From assembly GCA_963803755.1 (NCBI GenBank), contig CAWDNP010000011.1, positions 310,001 through 374,000 of the forward strand: 64,000 nt of DNA. Reading direction: 5' to 3'. The notes beneath the pieces are model-generated. The model was not told the origin of the DNA and searched no databases. It saw nothing but the letters and a program-made list of their open reading frames with translations. Shown here in pieces: positions 7,608 to 16,175 of the stretch (its first letter is position 1; every line of letters begins with the position of its first letter). Position numbers and translations under genes: made by a program. Source of the stretch: CAVUPF01 sp963803755 (GTDB taxonomy: Bacteria; Actinomycetota; Thermoleophilia; Solirubrobacterales; 70-9).

Positions 7608-9127
7608 CTACTTGGCGTGCTTCTTGACTTTCACGCACTTGGCCTTGCCATGGACCTTCTTCTTTTTGAAGCCCTTCTTGCACTTCAGGTGCTTCGGGCG
7701 GAGAACTGGGCTGGGCGGTGCCGAGACCAGAAGGATGTTGCTGGTGGCCGTCCGCGAACCGTGGCTGTTGAAGGCAGTCGCCTGACAAGAGATCGCGTCA
7801 CCCAGGTCGGTGCTCTGCACCAGATACGTGCTGGAAGTCTGGCCGGCGATCGAGGCGCCGTTACGCAGCCACTTGTAGGAGTAGGAGGTGGGGCTGTTGC
7901 TCCAAGTGCCGGTCGAGCAGAAGAGCGTGTCGCCGGGGGTCGCCGTGCCCGAGAGCTGCGGCGCCCCGGTGCTGGCGGGCCAAAGCGTGGAGGCTCGGTC
8001 CATGTGCGCGTTAATTTCGGATGTCGTGTCCTGCTCAGTTACCGGAACGAGATTGGCGGATCCAAAGGTCGCCTCGTTGCTGTAAAACTGGTCTAGGTAT
8101 CCGTTTTCTTCCCCTTCTTCTTCATTCGGGAAGAACCCCACCTTGTAGGAGCCGGTCGGCAGGCCAGGGATCGTGTACCTACCGCTGGCGTTGGTCTGCG
8201 CGCAGCGAACGAATCTTTCGCGGCCTGCTTCGAGTGCGCAGACTTGGATCTCTGAAAGATCGGCGCCGCTGGCGGCGTCGGTCACCGTGCCGGCGATCTG
8301 CCCGCCTATGTGCATTTCGGCGTTACGGCCCGAGACTGTTTCACCGACCGAGACCGAGACCGGTTCGGCTTCTTCCATGAGGGTTTCCCGTTGTAGTACT
8401 GAGCAATGTAGTTGAGGCTGCCCGGCCAGAATTCGATTTTGTATTCGCCGCTCGGCAGGCCTGAGAGGGTGTATTCGCCGCCAGCGTCGGTGTAGGTGCA
8501 GTTGACGAATTCGAATTCTTCTTTTTCCAGCGCGCATACTTCGATTTCTTTGATCGCGCCGAGCGTCGAAGCGTTGGTCACCTTGCCCTTGATCTGGCCG
8601 CCTTCGTGCATTGCAGCATCGATGCCGGAGGTAGCTCCAGGGGCGGTCACCGAGACCGTTTTGGCCGCCCCGAAAGTCGCCTCATCCTGGTAGTACTGAG
8701 TGATGTAATTGAGGCCTTTAAAGTCGGCAAAGAAGGCGACTTTGTAATGGCCGCTCAACAGGCTGGGGATGGTGTATGCGCCGCTTGATTCAGTGAATTC
8801 GCAATGTTTTTCTTCGAATTCTTCGCCTTCGGTGTTGTAGGCGCAGACCTCGACGCCTTCGATCGGAAGGTGGGTAAAGGAATCTGTAACTTCGCCTTTG
8901 ATCGACCCGCTGGAAGTCGCGCTCGCCATCGCCGGCGCAAGGAGCAGGCCGCAGACGGTGAACGCGAGCGCTGCGAGGATGCCGACGCCTCTCCAGTGGG
9001 CGGCTGCGGGCCAGCATGTGCAACGGGGGTGCCCTGCCCTCTTCAAATCCAAGTTCCCTCCGTTCCTGGTCCGCTCACGCCTCCGCGAACGCGTCTGCTC
9101 GACGGGCAGGCTACAGCCCGGTGTCAT
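7608..9127 (-). pseudogene. Secreted protein with three CarboxypepD_reg-like repeats
   Basis: The longest reading starts at 9127; a TTG at 9052 behind GGAGGG is another possible start. A signal segment (ILAALAFTVCGLLLAPAMASA) is followed by three ~85-residue repeats, each with GxIxGxVTxxxT, IEVCAL, a Gly/Tyr/Thr strand, a SGxYKVxFF turn and a QYYxDEATFG segment. An Ig-like domain follows (GTWSNSPTSYSYKWLRNG), then a Lys-rich tail (KKGFKKKKVHGKAKC). One shift near 8382, in the third repeat, divides it into two frames. The repeats are typical of extracellular beta-sandwich modules. Function unknown; export probable. Confidence 0.7.
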
Positions 9128-9251
9128 CTACCGGCGCGTGGTGAAGACGGTGCCTCTACTTTTGAGGACAGCGAATGATCAAAATTAGGGTGGCATTTGG
9201 CAACATCGCCTCGCAGCCTTCGCACGCCCTCGGCGGCGGCCAAGTCGCTAG

Positions 9252-9420
9252 TCAACTCCTACCCGCCGCCCAGGCAGAGGCCCAGCCATTCATGACGTCC
9301 GTACACCAAGCAAGGCACGGATCCCGCGGGCAGTTGGCGAACCGGGCGTAGCCACCTCGCATCCCCTCTTTGGCGAGTAGGAGGGCATACTCAGGGCAGC
9401 GAGCACGAAGCGGGGGCGGG
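9252..9420 (-). CDS. Possible small cysteine-rich protein
   Basis: A frame ending at 9252 reads RCPEYALLLAKEGM...YARFANCPRDPCLAWCTDVMNGW. The CP-x(n)-C-x4-C-x3-C spacing resembles short zinc-binding proteins of actinobacterial phages. I see no ATG, GTG or TTG in frame at its beginning, so the start is unknown and it may be decayed. It follows the 9430-9767 gene on the same strand. Confidence 0.3.
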
Positions 9421-9429
9421 AGTTGAGAC

Positions 9430-9767
9430 TCAGGCGAGGGCGAGGCGGTCGAGGTGCAACGTCGCGTGGGTCGGGGATACGAAGGTGCCGTCTTGGCGCA
9501 GGAGACCGGCGGCGGCGAGGTCGCGGACGGCACGCTTGACCGCGTCGAGCTGGGCGAAGTCCTCTGGGTCGTTGCCCAGCTCACGCGCCAGATCGGCGAC
9601 GGTCTGCTCCCTTGAGAGCGGCGGCGGGGAAGTTCGCCCCCAGCAAGAGGCGATTCGGTGTGGGTCAGCGGCAATCTCGGATCATGAAGTTCCCCGCCGC
9701 TGCTTGGAGCCTGCACCCAGGCGATCTCCGCCTTCAGCTTACCGCCGCAGCGCCCGCAGTCAGGCAG
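9430..9767 (-). pseudogene. Zinc-ribbon plus winged-helix-like protein, frame-broken
   Basis: The first frame has LPDCGRCGGKLKAEIAWVQ (a CxxC zinc ribbon). After a shift near 9625 a second frame gives REQTVADLARELG, LDAVKRAVRDLAAAGLL and RQDGTFVSPTHATLHLDRLALA, a winged-helix-like pattern, ending at 9430. No standard start is visible; a CTG at 9767 lies just after a GAGGAGG and overlaps the stop of the upstream gene. This fits a mobile-element regulator encoded in a tightly packed minus-strand cassette. The reconstruction across the shift is inference. Confidence 0.45.
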
Positions 9768-10203
9768 TTTCTTTTGCCTCCTCGATGTAGTCCTTGGCCA
9801 GCTCGACCCAGTCGACCCAGGCGAGTGCGGTGGAGAGGATCTCGCAAGCCAATAGGCCCGACTCCTCGGGGGTCTTCTCCCCGCCGTACTCCAAACCGAC
9901 CAGATCTTCGCACCACTCCTTGAGTTGATCGCCAAGCCGGCGCGGGTAACGGGGGCGGTCACCAGCCCCATTGCAGTGCTCGCAGTTCTGCTCGCAGGCA
10001 ATCGGGGCCTCGCCTGTGCCGTCGCAGAATGGGCACGGGTCACGCACGGCCAGATGCGCGCGGACGATCTCGCGACGCTCGTGGTACAGCGCTTCGTCAT
10101 TGTCGAGGACGAGGCGAACGTGGTGCGTGAGCTCCAGCTCGGCTGGGCGCTGCGCGGGCACCTCGATCGCGGCGCGGGAGATCTGGGCGATTGACTCGTT
10201 CAT
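9760..10203 (-). CDS. Zinc-knuckle mobile-element protein
   Basis: This is a 147-residue protein. The ATG at 10203 follows AAGGAGGAACAG. A central CPFCDGTG...CEQNCEHCNGAGD gives the CxxCxGxG pattern of DnaJ-type zinc domains, here only two knuckles. The ends are acidic and helical (LVLDNDEALYHERREIVRAHL, WVELAKDYIEEAKE). No known catalytic motif. Neighbours overlap it on both sides, as in phage or integrative-element operons. It may be a nucleic-acid-binding accessory protein; the precise family is not recognised. Confidence 0.65.
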   Translation of the reverse strand: MNESIAQISRAAIEVPAQRPAELELTHHVRLVLDNDEALYHERREIVRAHLAVRDPCPFCDGTGEAPIACEQNCEHCNGAGDRPRYPRRLGDQLKEWCEDLVGLEYGGEKTPEESGLLACEILSTALAWVDWVELAKDYIEEAKETA

Positions 10204-10322
10204 CTGTTCCTCCTTCTCGGTGGCCCCGCCCTATGCGGGAGCCGCTGCCCCTCACCACTGCGCACGAAGCGAGCAAGGATCGGCTGTTCGCGTGCGGTGG
10301 TGAGGAGTTGATCGGCATGCAT
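10200..10322 (-). CDS. Possible small basic ORF upstream of zinc-knuckle gene
   Basis: A 40-residue frame from ATG at 10322 (MHADQLLTTAREQPILARF...) ends in RAGPPRRRNR. Its TGA overlaps the ATG of the 10203 gene (ATGA). There is no clear ribosome-binding site and the frame is open further upstream. The overlap is the main support. Confidence 0.3.
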   Translation of the reverse strand: MHADQLLTTAREQPILARFVRSGEGQRLPHRAGPPRRRNR

Positions 10323-10366
10323 GGGTGAGAGCTGGGCGGCGCGGATTTCGCCCTCTTGGCGAGCCG

Positions 10367-10738
10367 TCAGGCGAGCGGCTCGATCACCAGCCAGAGCAGC
10401 CGGGCAATGTGGAGCTCGATCCAACCCGCGCCTCGGTCGGGTTGACCGCCGACGAAAGACTCGAGCTCGTCGGGATCGAGCGCTATGCCCTGGACACCGC
10501 GAAGGACGATCAACACCGGGCCGTCTTTGCCCGAAAGCGTTTCCACCCTCTCCAGGCGAGCGTGAAAGCCGCAGTCAAAGAAGTAGCCGGGCAGGTTGAC
10601 GATCACTTGGACCTCCTCGTCGATCATGCCCTGGAGCAAGCTGAGCGCCTCAGCGAACTCGATCCGGCGTAGCGGGTCCATGCCGCCAGAAAACATGGGA
10701 CTGATCACCTCACTCTCAGGGAAGAAGCGAGGGCTCAC
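10367..10738 (-). CDS. Hypothetical protein, small beta-barrel-like
   Basis: This is a 123-residue protein not recognised from sequence. Residues 25-75 (FAEALSLLQGMIDEEVQVIVNLPGYFFDCGF...ETLSG) and the following PVLIVLRGVQGIALDPDELESFVGG read as a helix followed by a compact beta unit of the Sm/OB size class. There is no signal or membrane segment. Its start region overlaps the end of the TetR-like gene (10716-10738), so the two are probably co-transcribed. Alternative starts exist at Met15 and Met20. Confidence 0.5.
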   Translation of the reverse strand: MSPRFFPESEVISPMFSGGMDPLRRIEFAEALSLLQGMIDEEVQVIVNLPGYFFDCGFHARLERVETLSGKDGPVLIVLRGVQGIALDPDELESFVGGQPDRGAGWIELHIARLLWLVIEPLA

Positions 10739-11171
10739 CGCCGCTGCCGCCGCGAGCGTCGTCCGCAGGCCATGGCCTGCGGCGGCCTACGTAGGGCAGC
10801 AGGGCCAGCTCGGGGACGAGGGCGGGCAGGGCTGTGCTGCAGCGGGCGAGCAGGTGCCCGGTGACGGCGCCGGTGATCGCCCCGATCAGAAGCTGCTCGG
10901 TCAGCGGCGGTGGCTGCCGGCCGCTGTCGGTGTCTCGGCTAGCGGCGCAGAGCAGATCGGTGAAGCGTCCGAACAGGCGCCTGTGCCGCGCCGTTGCGCC
11001 AGCGCCCTGCGTCCCGGGCTCGACGGTCAGCAGCCGAGCGGGGGCAGGGGTGGCGAAGTCGAGTGCGGCGGCGATCGCTGCAGCGACTCTGGTTGGCCAC
11101 TCCTCGCTTCGCCCGCAGGCCCACAGCACCGAGACCTGCAAGCGGGCGAAGGCGGTGTCGAAAGCAGTCAC
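10716..11171 (-). CDS. TetR ligand-binding domain without HTH
   Basis: This is a 151-residue protein. The GTG start overlaps the TGA of an upstream frame (GTGA). The sequence FDTAFARLQVSVL, WPTRVAAAIAAALDFATPAPARLLTVE and PPLTEQLLIGAITGAVTGHLL...LPALVPELALLPYVG matches the C-terminal ligand and dimerisation half of TetR/AcrR regulators. No N-terminal helix-turn-helix precedes it in any frame. It may be a truncated regulator, a dominant-negative partner or a small-molecule sensor. The final ~20 residues are Gly/Pro-rich and look accidental. Confidence 0.6.
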   Translation of the reverse strand: MTAFDTAFARLQVSVLWACGRSEEWPTRVAAAIAAALDFATPAPARLLTVEPGTQGAGATARHRRLFGRFTDLLCAASRDTDSGRQPPPLTEQLLIGAITGAVTGHLLARCSTALPALVPELALLPYVGRRRPWPADDARGGSGGEPSLLP

Positions 11172-11401
11172 AAAATCGTCTGGGGATTGGGGGGGTTGTC
11201 CATACCCAGTGTGAGTGTCGATGGCGGAAAGTTCTCCCCCCGAAAGGCGGGCGAAGGACGGGCAGATGAGGCCGAAGCACCCGGTCGAGCAGAGGGTGAG
11301 GTCGGCGCTTGGTTGAAGAGAAGCGAGCGTCGCCGCCTGATCAAGCGCTCGAGCAGCACGTGCAGCCTGTCAAGGAAGCTGATGAGCAGCTCGCGCTCCA
11401 T
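11168..11401 (-). CDS. Possible ORF upstream of TetR-like gene
   Basis: A 77-residue frame from ATG 11401: an amphipathic start (MERELLISFLDRLHVLLERLIRRRR) then low-complexity Pro/Ser. It ends in overlap with the next gene's GTG. No ribosome-binding site is obvious and codon quality in the second half is poor. It may be a remnant of the missing TetR N-terminus region or non-coding. Confidence 0.3.
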   Translation of the reverse strand: MERELLISFLDRLHVLLERLIRRRRSLLFNQAPTSPSARPGASASSARPSPAFRGENFPPSTLTLGMDNPPNPQTIL

Positions 11402-11553
11402 CTGACGACCCCATCCTTACTCAAGTGGGACAGCGCGCTGACGGTCGACCTACTGATCCCACACGTCTGGATGACACGCGTGGCACACTGCGCATCAACC
11501 ACCTACCGGGGTTCCAGCTCGCGCTCGAGCTGGCCGATGGAGTGAGTCGAGAC

Positions 11554-12042
11554 TTATCGCGAAATCGGTGTTCCTTGCGGGGTCAACGCATGCCAGGTAC
11601 CGCCGAAGGAGCTGACGTCGTTTCCGAGTGCCTCGCCGGGCTTCTTTTCGAGCGCGTAGATATAGAGTGGGTGACCGGCGTAGTCAACCTGCAGCTTCCC
11701 ATCGCTGCGTTTGATCGCACCAAGCTGGGTTCCGAGGGCTTCTCCCGCGGCAACTGGTGCGCTCCCACTAAGAATCAGCGGCGGCCAGGTCGATTCGCAG
11801 CTGCCGTTGCAGTTGGGATGAAACGTGTTCTTGGGGTCCTTGGTGAAGGCGTAGAGAGTGAAGCCCTCCGCGTTGACCAGGACTTTCGCTCCGCCTAGCT
11901 TCGGGCTGCGTGTTGCGGCGGTCGAGACCGTTGTCGGAGCGGAACTAGACTTGCCCGCTGTGCTCTCTGCGGAGCCGCATCCGGAAAGGAGGAGAATCGC
12001 GGCTACACCGACTGCGGCCTTTCCTATAGACGTCTTTCTCAT
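11554..12042 (-). CDS. Lipoprotein with YxxxxD-type repeats (COG4315-like)
   Basis: This is a 162-residue protein from ATG at 12042. It has a lipoprotein signal (GVAAILLLSGC, Cys as lipidation site) followed by a Ser/Thr-rich linker. Then come two tandem units, VLVNAEGFTLYAFTKDPKN...CNGSCESTWPPL and LQVDYAGHPLYIYALEKKPGE...SSFGGTWHALTPQG. This is the pattern of the secreted-repeat COG4315 family found in actinobacterial lipoproteins. Function is unknown, possibly redox- or metal-related given the CxxxC pair. Expected at the outer face of the cytoplasmic membrane. Confidence 0.85.
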   Translation of the reverse strand: MRKTSIGKAAVGVAAILLLSGCGSAESTAGKSSSAPTTVSTAATRSPKLGGAKVLVNAEGFTLYAFTKDPKNTFHPNCNGSCESTWPPLILSGSAPVAAGEALGTQLGAIKRSDGKLQVDYAGHPLYIYALEKKPGEALGNDVSSFGGTWHALTPQGTPISR

Positions 12043-12236
12043 TGTGCTCAGATCCTCGGCAGCCTGACAAATTGCCTCGCCAGGAAGTCGCCTTGTGAGA
12101 CGTTTCGACATGTACGCATCATCGCATCTTGATGCATGGAAGACGCGAGATCGTCATTCAGGCAATAGGGACCAAGTATCAACGAATACGCTCGACCGCT
12201 TCTGCGCCAAACGACCGTATTGGCTACGCTGAGAGT

Positions 12237-13028
12237 ATGTGCGCAATGCAGCGAACCTTTGGGGGAGTGATTGCGCTCACGCTCTGCGCGATCCTGGGAA
12301 CAGGGATCGCACAGGCAGGGATCTTCAGCGGGGCGAACGTCCGCGCATCGTTCGATGGCGGGCTCACGCCACACGTCCTACCGCGCACCAGCTCGGTGCC
12401 TGTCTCGCTTCAGATGGAAGGATCCTTGACGAGCACCGATGGCCGTGAACCTCCGCGGCTGCGGCGGATGGCAATCGCGATCAATCGTTACGGGAGGCTG
12501 TCCACCGCTGGGCTTCCGGTCTGCCCGGTGCGCGTGATCGAGGCCACCACCACCAAGCAGGCACTGGCCGCCTGCCGTGAGGCCCTGGTTGGGAGTGGCC
12601 GTTTCACCGCCCACATCGCAATCCCATCGCAAGCCCCGTTCCCGGCTCGCGGGAGGATGCTTGTCTTCAACTCGGTGCTGCACGGTCGGCATGTGGTCCT
12701 GGCGCACATCTACGGCACGGATCCCGTTCCGACCTCACGAGTGCTGGTGATGACCTACCAACGTCCAAGCCCCGGAACCTTCGGAACGACCCTGTCCATC
12801 CGAATGCCGAATCTGACCGTCAACTGGGGCTATGCGACCGGCTTCAGGTTGACTCTGCACCGCCGCTACATCTACCGGGGTAGGCCGCGGAGCTTCATCA
12901 GCGCCAGCTGTCCCGCCCCGAGGGGGCTCGGGGTCGCACTCTTCGCGGCCGCCAAGGGAACCTACTACCTGGCGGAAGGTCGCAAAGTCTCCCGCGTCCT
13001 CGAGGGGACTTGTACGGTTAGGCGCTGA
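12237..13028 (+). CDS. Secreted family A, member A1
   Basis: This is a 263-residue protein from ATG 12237 (an alternative ATG is 12246). A signal peptide (GVIALTLCAILGTGIAQAG) is followed by the family core: FDGGLTPHVLPRTSSVPVSL, the GLPVCP block, an AACREALVGSG block, PFPARGRMLVFN, then FISASCPAPRG and a terminal GTCTVRR. Four Cys are shared with the paralogs at 13142, 16723 and 17505, suggesting two disulfides in an extracellular beta-sandwich. Function unknown. It converges on A2. It is the most diverged copy and the only one on the plus strand. Confidence 0.8.
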   Translation: MCAMQRTFGGVIALTLCAILGTGIAQAGIFSGANVRASFDGGLTPHVLPRTSSVPVSLQMEGSLTSTDGREPPRLRRMAIAINRYGRLSTAGLPVCPVRVIEATTTKQALAACREALVGSGRFTAHIAIPSQAPFPARGRMLVFNSVLHGRHVVLAHIYGTDPVPTSRVLVMTYQRPSPGTFGTTLSIRMPNLTVNWGYATGFRLTLHRRYIYRGRPRSFISASCPAPRGLGVALFAAAKGTYYLAEGRKVSRVLEGTCTVRR

Positions 13029-13141
13029 TACCTTCGAGCTGGTTCGTTCGTCGGTTAGACGCTGTTCAAGCCAGCGCAATCATGAGGCAAGTGGTTCAGG
13101 GTCTATTCGGACCGCCTGAGAACGCTCTGAGAGCCCCTCCC

Positions 13142-13906
13142 CTACCCCCGCACCGAGCACGGCTTAAAGAAGCTGCCGCTGAGGAAGGTGCCGTCGTTGA
13201 AGGTGAATTCGCCTTTGGCCTGAAGGTGCCCGGTTTCACAACGGGCGTTGATGTAGCTGTAGTGGTGGCCCTTGTAGGTCCATTTGCGGCCGATCCGAAG
13301 CTGACCGGAGACCGGCACGCCGCTGCCGCCGGCGATCGGGGGGATGTTGCCTTTGGTGCGGTAGCCGTAGACGCCGTCGTGGATCTTTTCGATCACGATC
13401 TGGACGATGTAGGTGGTCGGCACGGGGACGGTGAGGTAGGCGTGGGCGAGCACGGTCGGGTCACCGTGGCGCTTCGGGCCGTTAAAGAGGGTGAGCGGCG
13501 AGGAGGCCGAGAACGGCACCGATTCGGCGAAGGCGATGATCGCCTTGCCCTCACCCTCGCCGACGATCGCGCCGGGGCAGGCGCGCCGTGCCTGGGCGGT
13601 GGTGGTCGCAGCTAGCTTTCCCATCGTGCAGGTCGGCAGGCCGGTGGTCTCGACGGACCCATGGCGGTCGAAGTAGATGGTCAGCGTCTTTAGGATCGGC
13701 GGCAGGGCGCCGGAGGTGGTCGAGATCGAGCCGCCGCCGTGGATGGTGATCGGGGCGTTTTCGTGTTTAGGCAGCGCGGTCGGGGCGAAGCCGCCTTCTG
13801 CGTTGATGACGATCGGGCCGGCGATGATCTGCTTGGTGTAGGCGACGCTCGCGGTGGCGAGCAGGGAGAGCACCACGGTGGCGGCGATCAGGGTCTTCTT
13901 TGGCAT
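13142..13906 (-). CDS. Secreted family A, member A2
   Basis: This is a 254-residue protein. The ATG at 13906 is preceded by GGAGGAGATAAAG. It has a signal peptide (LIAATVVLSLLATASVAYT) then INAEGGFAPTALPKHENAPI, the TTGLPTC block, a RRACPGAIVGEG block, the PFSASSPLTLFNG block, DGVYGYRTKGNIPPIAGG, RKWTYKGHHYSYINARC and a final FFKPCSVRG. The four Cys of the family are conserved. It lies 24 bp downstream of a TetR regulator in the same orientation, so its expression is probably controlled by that regulator. Function unknown; secreted. Confidence 0.85.
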   Translation of the reverse strand: MPKKTLIAATVVLSLLATASVAYTKQIIAGPIVINAEGGFAPTALPKHENAPITIHGGGSISTTSGALPPILKTLTIYFDRHGSVETTGLPTCTMGKLAATTTAQARRACPGAIVGEGEGKAIIAFAESVPFSASSPLTLFNGPKRHGDPTVLAHAYLTVPVPTTYIVQIVIEKIHDGVYGYRTKGNIPPIAGGSGVPVSGQLRIGRKWTYKGHHYSYINARCETGHLQAKGEFTFNDGTFLSGSFFKPCSVRG

Positions 13907-13930
13907 CTTTATCTCCTCCGGCCAAGGCGC

Positions 13931-14607
13931 CTAAGCCGTCGGGTCCGGAGCCTGTCTCGCGGCCAGAGCGGTGGAGGGGTGCGACTCGCCTTCGGCAAGC
14001 GCGCCACGGACAATGGTCACCAAGGCAACAGCGGTGCCCTTGGCGTCGTGGCTGCCGACGCCGAGCCTCTGCACGCCCATGCCGGTCAAGAGCGCGACGA
14101 CGGTGCGGGCGTGGCGCGGGGCGTCGGGGACACCGAGCGCCTCCAGGGCCGTCGCGGCGAGGGCTTCATAGGCGGCAAAGCAACGCCGAGAGGCCTCCTG
14201 GAGGGCGGGGTCGCGCGAGGCGCGCAGGTGCAGCTCCAGCTCGGCGATCTGCTCGGGGCGATTGACGCTCTCGTCGGCGATCCGCTGCACCTCGGCCGCG
14301 ATCTCCCGGCGGCTGGGATGGGGGCGGCGGGCGCGGAGGGCGGCGGCGATCGCCTCGAGCCGGGCGACCTCCTCCTCCACGTAGAGCAGCAGGCTCTCGC
14401 GCAGCAGTGAGGCCTGGCTGGGAAAGTGGTAGGTGAGCGAGCCCAGCGAACGCCGGCGGCCGCGGCGAGGCGGCGGTTGCTGACGGCACCGATGCCCTCG
14501 CGGCCGATCAGCTCGAAGGCCACGCGCAGGATGCGCTCGCGCGTGGCGGGCGACTCGCGGCTGTGGCTGTCCTGGGCGGTGGGCTCTACGGCTGCAGAGG
14601 TGGGCAT
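13931..14607 (-). pseudogene. TetR-family regulator, frame-broken
   Basis: The N-terminal frame from ATG 14607 has RERILRVAFELIGREGIGAVSNRRLAAAAGV, a classic TetR HTH. After one shift near 14446 the other frame continues LGSLTYHFPSQASLLRESLLLYVEEEVARLEAI and the ligand-binding half, ending ...LAARQAPDPTA at 13931. Rejoined, it is ~225 residues, normal for the family, with the conserved YHFP after the HTH. It sits directly upstream of A2 and has a palindrome in front of its own start, consistent with autoregulation and control of A2. If the break is real, both would be deregulated. Confidence 0.8.
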
Positions 14608-14625
14608 CGGGGTGGCGTTTCGCTT

Positions 14626-14643
14626 ATCGTTCGTTCGAACGAT
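14626..14643. promoter_or_regulatory. Palindromic TetR operator candidate
   Basis: ATCGTT-N6-AACGAT spans 14626-14643; a nested perfect 12-bp palindrome TCGTTCGAACGA lies at 14631-14642. It is 19 bp upstream of the TetR start codon, where TetR autoregulatory operators usually lie. Confidence 0.65.
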
Positions 14644-14929
14644 CTAGTTCTAGTCATAGCTGAGGATATATGTCCGAGAGCCAGACTTCAAACCCAAGCA
14701 CGGCCCAGCACTTGATCTTTGCCTCCGGAGACGAACGCCAGCGCCCTGGAAACCTTGAGCCACCCGATCCGCGACTTCGTCGTGAGGTGGTTGGTCCGAC
14801 GACCACGTACGCCTGGATGAAGTGCCTTCCCGGTAGCGAGACCCGTCGGCGGATCGCGTCGATCAGCAGATGGGAGCCGGATCGCAGGGAGATGCTCTGC
14901 TCGGGTGCTCGCACCCTCAATGCTTTCGC
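14644..14929. other. Region without recognised gene
   Basis: Between the TetR operator and the lipoprotein stop, frames are open on both strands (14670-14975 plus, 14654-14920 minus) but neither shows a ribosome-binding site, a domain or convincing composition. It probably holds the promoter driving the TetR-A2 unit. Confidence 0.5.
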
Positions 14930-15484
14930 TCACCCCCGCGCCATCTCCCCCTCCAACCGCCGCGCCAATACGTAGACGCACCCCTCATACCCGTATTGCC
15001 CAACTGCTCCGGGCAGGGTCGCCTCATAGGCATCGGCGCCGAGCTGCCCGGCGGTGAAGGAGGCGTCCTTCGGAGCGTCGTTTTCATAGGTTCGGATTCG
15101 GGCGATCATCTTTGCCTCCTCGCCCTTTGCTTCCAGCTTGCCCTTCTTGACGGCGATCGGGTAGTAGATGTCTTTTACTGCTGTGGGGCTCTTTCCCTGA
15201 CAGGCCCTCTCCCCCGCCTTGATCGCCGCGGCGGAGTGCTTGGCTTCGGGATTGGGCTTGGGCGGGGGGAAGGTGGCATAGATCGCCCGCAAGGTCGGCG
15301 AGGAGCCCTTCGGGGCCCTGGCTTCGGCGGCGCGACGTAGGGCTGCGTCCTTGCGTATGGCGGCCTGGGCTTCAGCGCTGGGGGCGGTCGGGCTCGAGGA
15401 TGTGGAGGAGGAGCCTCCGCCGCAGCTTGAGAGGGCGATCGTCAGGGCTGCGGTGAGGAGCGAAGCTAGGGCTGCAGGCCTCAT
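14930..15484 (-). CDS. Lipoprotein of unknown function
   Basis: This is a 184-residue protein. The signal LTAALTIALSSC gives a lipobox with Cys21, followed by a Ser-rich tether. The mature part is mixed-charge and helical (RKDAALRRAAEARA, KHSAAAIKAGERACQGK, KKGKLEAKGEEAKMIARI) and ends ARRLEGEMARG. I do not recognise the family. It starts 5 bp after the stop of the upstream lipoprotein gene (15489), so the two form an operon and may act together at the membrane surface. Confidence 0.75.
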   Translation of the reverse strand: MRPAALASLLTAALTIALSSCGGGSSSTSSSPTAPSAEAQAAIRKDAALRRAAEARAPKGSSPTLRAIYATFPPPKPNPEAKHSAAAIKAGERACQGKSPTAVKDIYYPIAVKKGKLEAKGEEAKMIARIRTYENDAPKDASFTAGQLGADAYEATLPGAVGQYGYEGCVYVLARRLEGEMARG

Positions 15485-15488
15485 TTAC

Positions 15489-16136
15489 TCAACCGGCCAG
15501 GGGGTTTAACGGCGTCCCCGGCGCCAGGCCGATCGCCTTCCAGGCACCGCCCTCGCGCTTCATCACGAAGTAGCTGGGCTTACCGCCCTTTGGCTGGAAG
15601 ATGACGAAGGCGGTGTCTCCCTTGACCCGCACCGAGATCAGCCTGCCCGTGGCTGCCTTTCGGGCTTCGGGGACGCCACGGGTTGAGATCAGCGTCTTTA
15701 GGACAGCTGGGCAGCTACTGCTTCGAGATTTGGCTTTGGAGAAGGCCTGCAGCTCTTTGCGGTTGGAGGCCGAGAGGCCGTCGCAGACCTTGGCGTAATC
15801 GGAGGCGGCCATGGCGCGAAAGAAGGAGAAGGCGGCGGCAGCGAGTGCGGCCTTTTGGGCAGATGAGGCGGCGGAGCCGTAGGTCTTGATGCTGTTTTCG
15901 GGGGTTTGGGAGGAGCCTGGGGCTTCTCCTGAGGAGCCCTGGCCGTTCCCGGAGCCCTGGGGGACAGCGGTTTCGGTCGTTGGGGTGGCTTCGGTTGAGG
16001 GGGCCGGGGTGGTGGCGCTCGGCTGGGTGGAGGCTTCGGTGCTCGTGGAGGTCGAAGTCGAGGAGCCAGAGCCGCAGCCGATGAGGGCGATCGCCAGGGC
16101 GGCAATGAGGGCCAGGGCTATGAGGGGTCTACTCAC
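15489..16136 (-). CDS. Lipoprotein, NTF2/DUF4878-like
   Basis: This is a 215-residue protein. The lipobox ALIGC follows a hydrophobic signal; a long Ser/Thr/Pro/Gly tether (residues 22-85) reaches a C-terminal domain with AALAAAAFSFFRAMAASDYAKVCDGLS, SSSCPAVLKTLI and RVKGDTAFVIFQPKGGKPSYFVMKREGGAWKA. The opening helix with SDYAKVC and closing beta strands with GGAWK resemble NTF2-like (DUF4878) domains. Function unknown. First gene of a two-lipoprotein operon with 14930-15484. Confidence 0.75.
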   Translation of the reverse strand: MSRPLIALALIAALAIALIGCGSGSSTSTSTSTEASTQPSATTPAPSTEATPTTETAVPQGSGNGQGSSGEAPGSSQTPENSIKTYGSAASSAQKAALAAAAFSFFRAMAASDYAKVCDGLSASNRKELQAFSKAKSRSSSCPAVLKTLISTRGVPEARKAATGRLISVRVKGDTAFVIFQPKGGKPSYFVMKREGGAWKAIGLAPGTPLNPLAG

Positions 16137-16175
16137 CTCGGGGATTGTCTCTCTCTGTCCTTAGGGGAGCCTCAA

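Noticed and set aside
10716..11171. Complete TetR repressor
   Set aside because: No helix-turn-helix is found upstream in any frame; only the ligand-binding half is present.
14654..14975. Open frames on both strands between TetR and the lipoprotein
   Set aside because: Neither has start signals or domain-like composition; read as intergenic.
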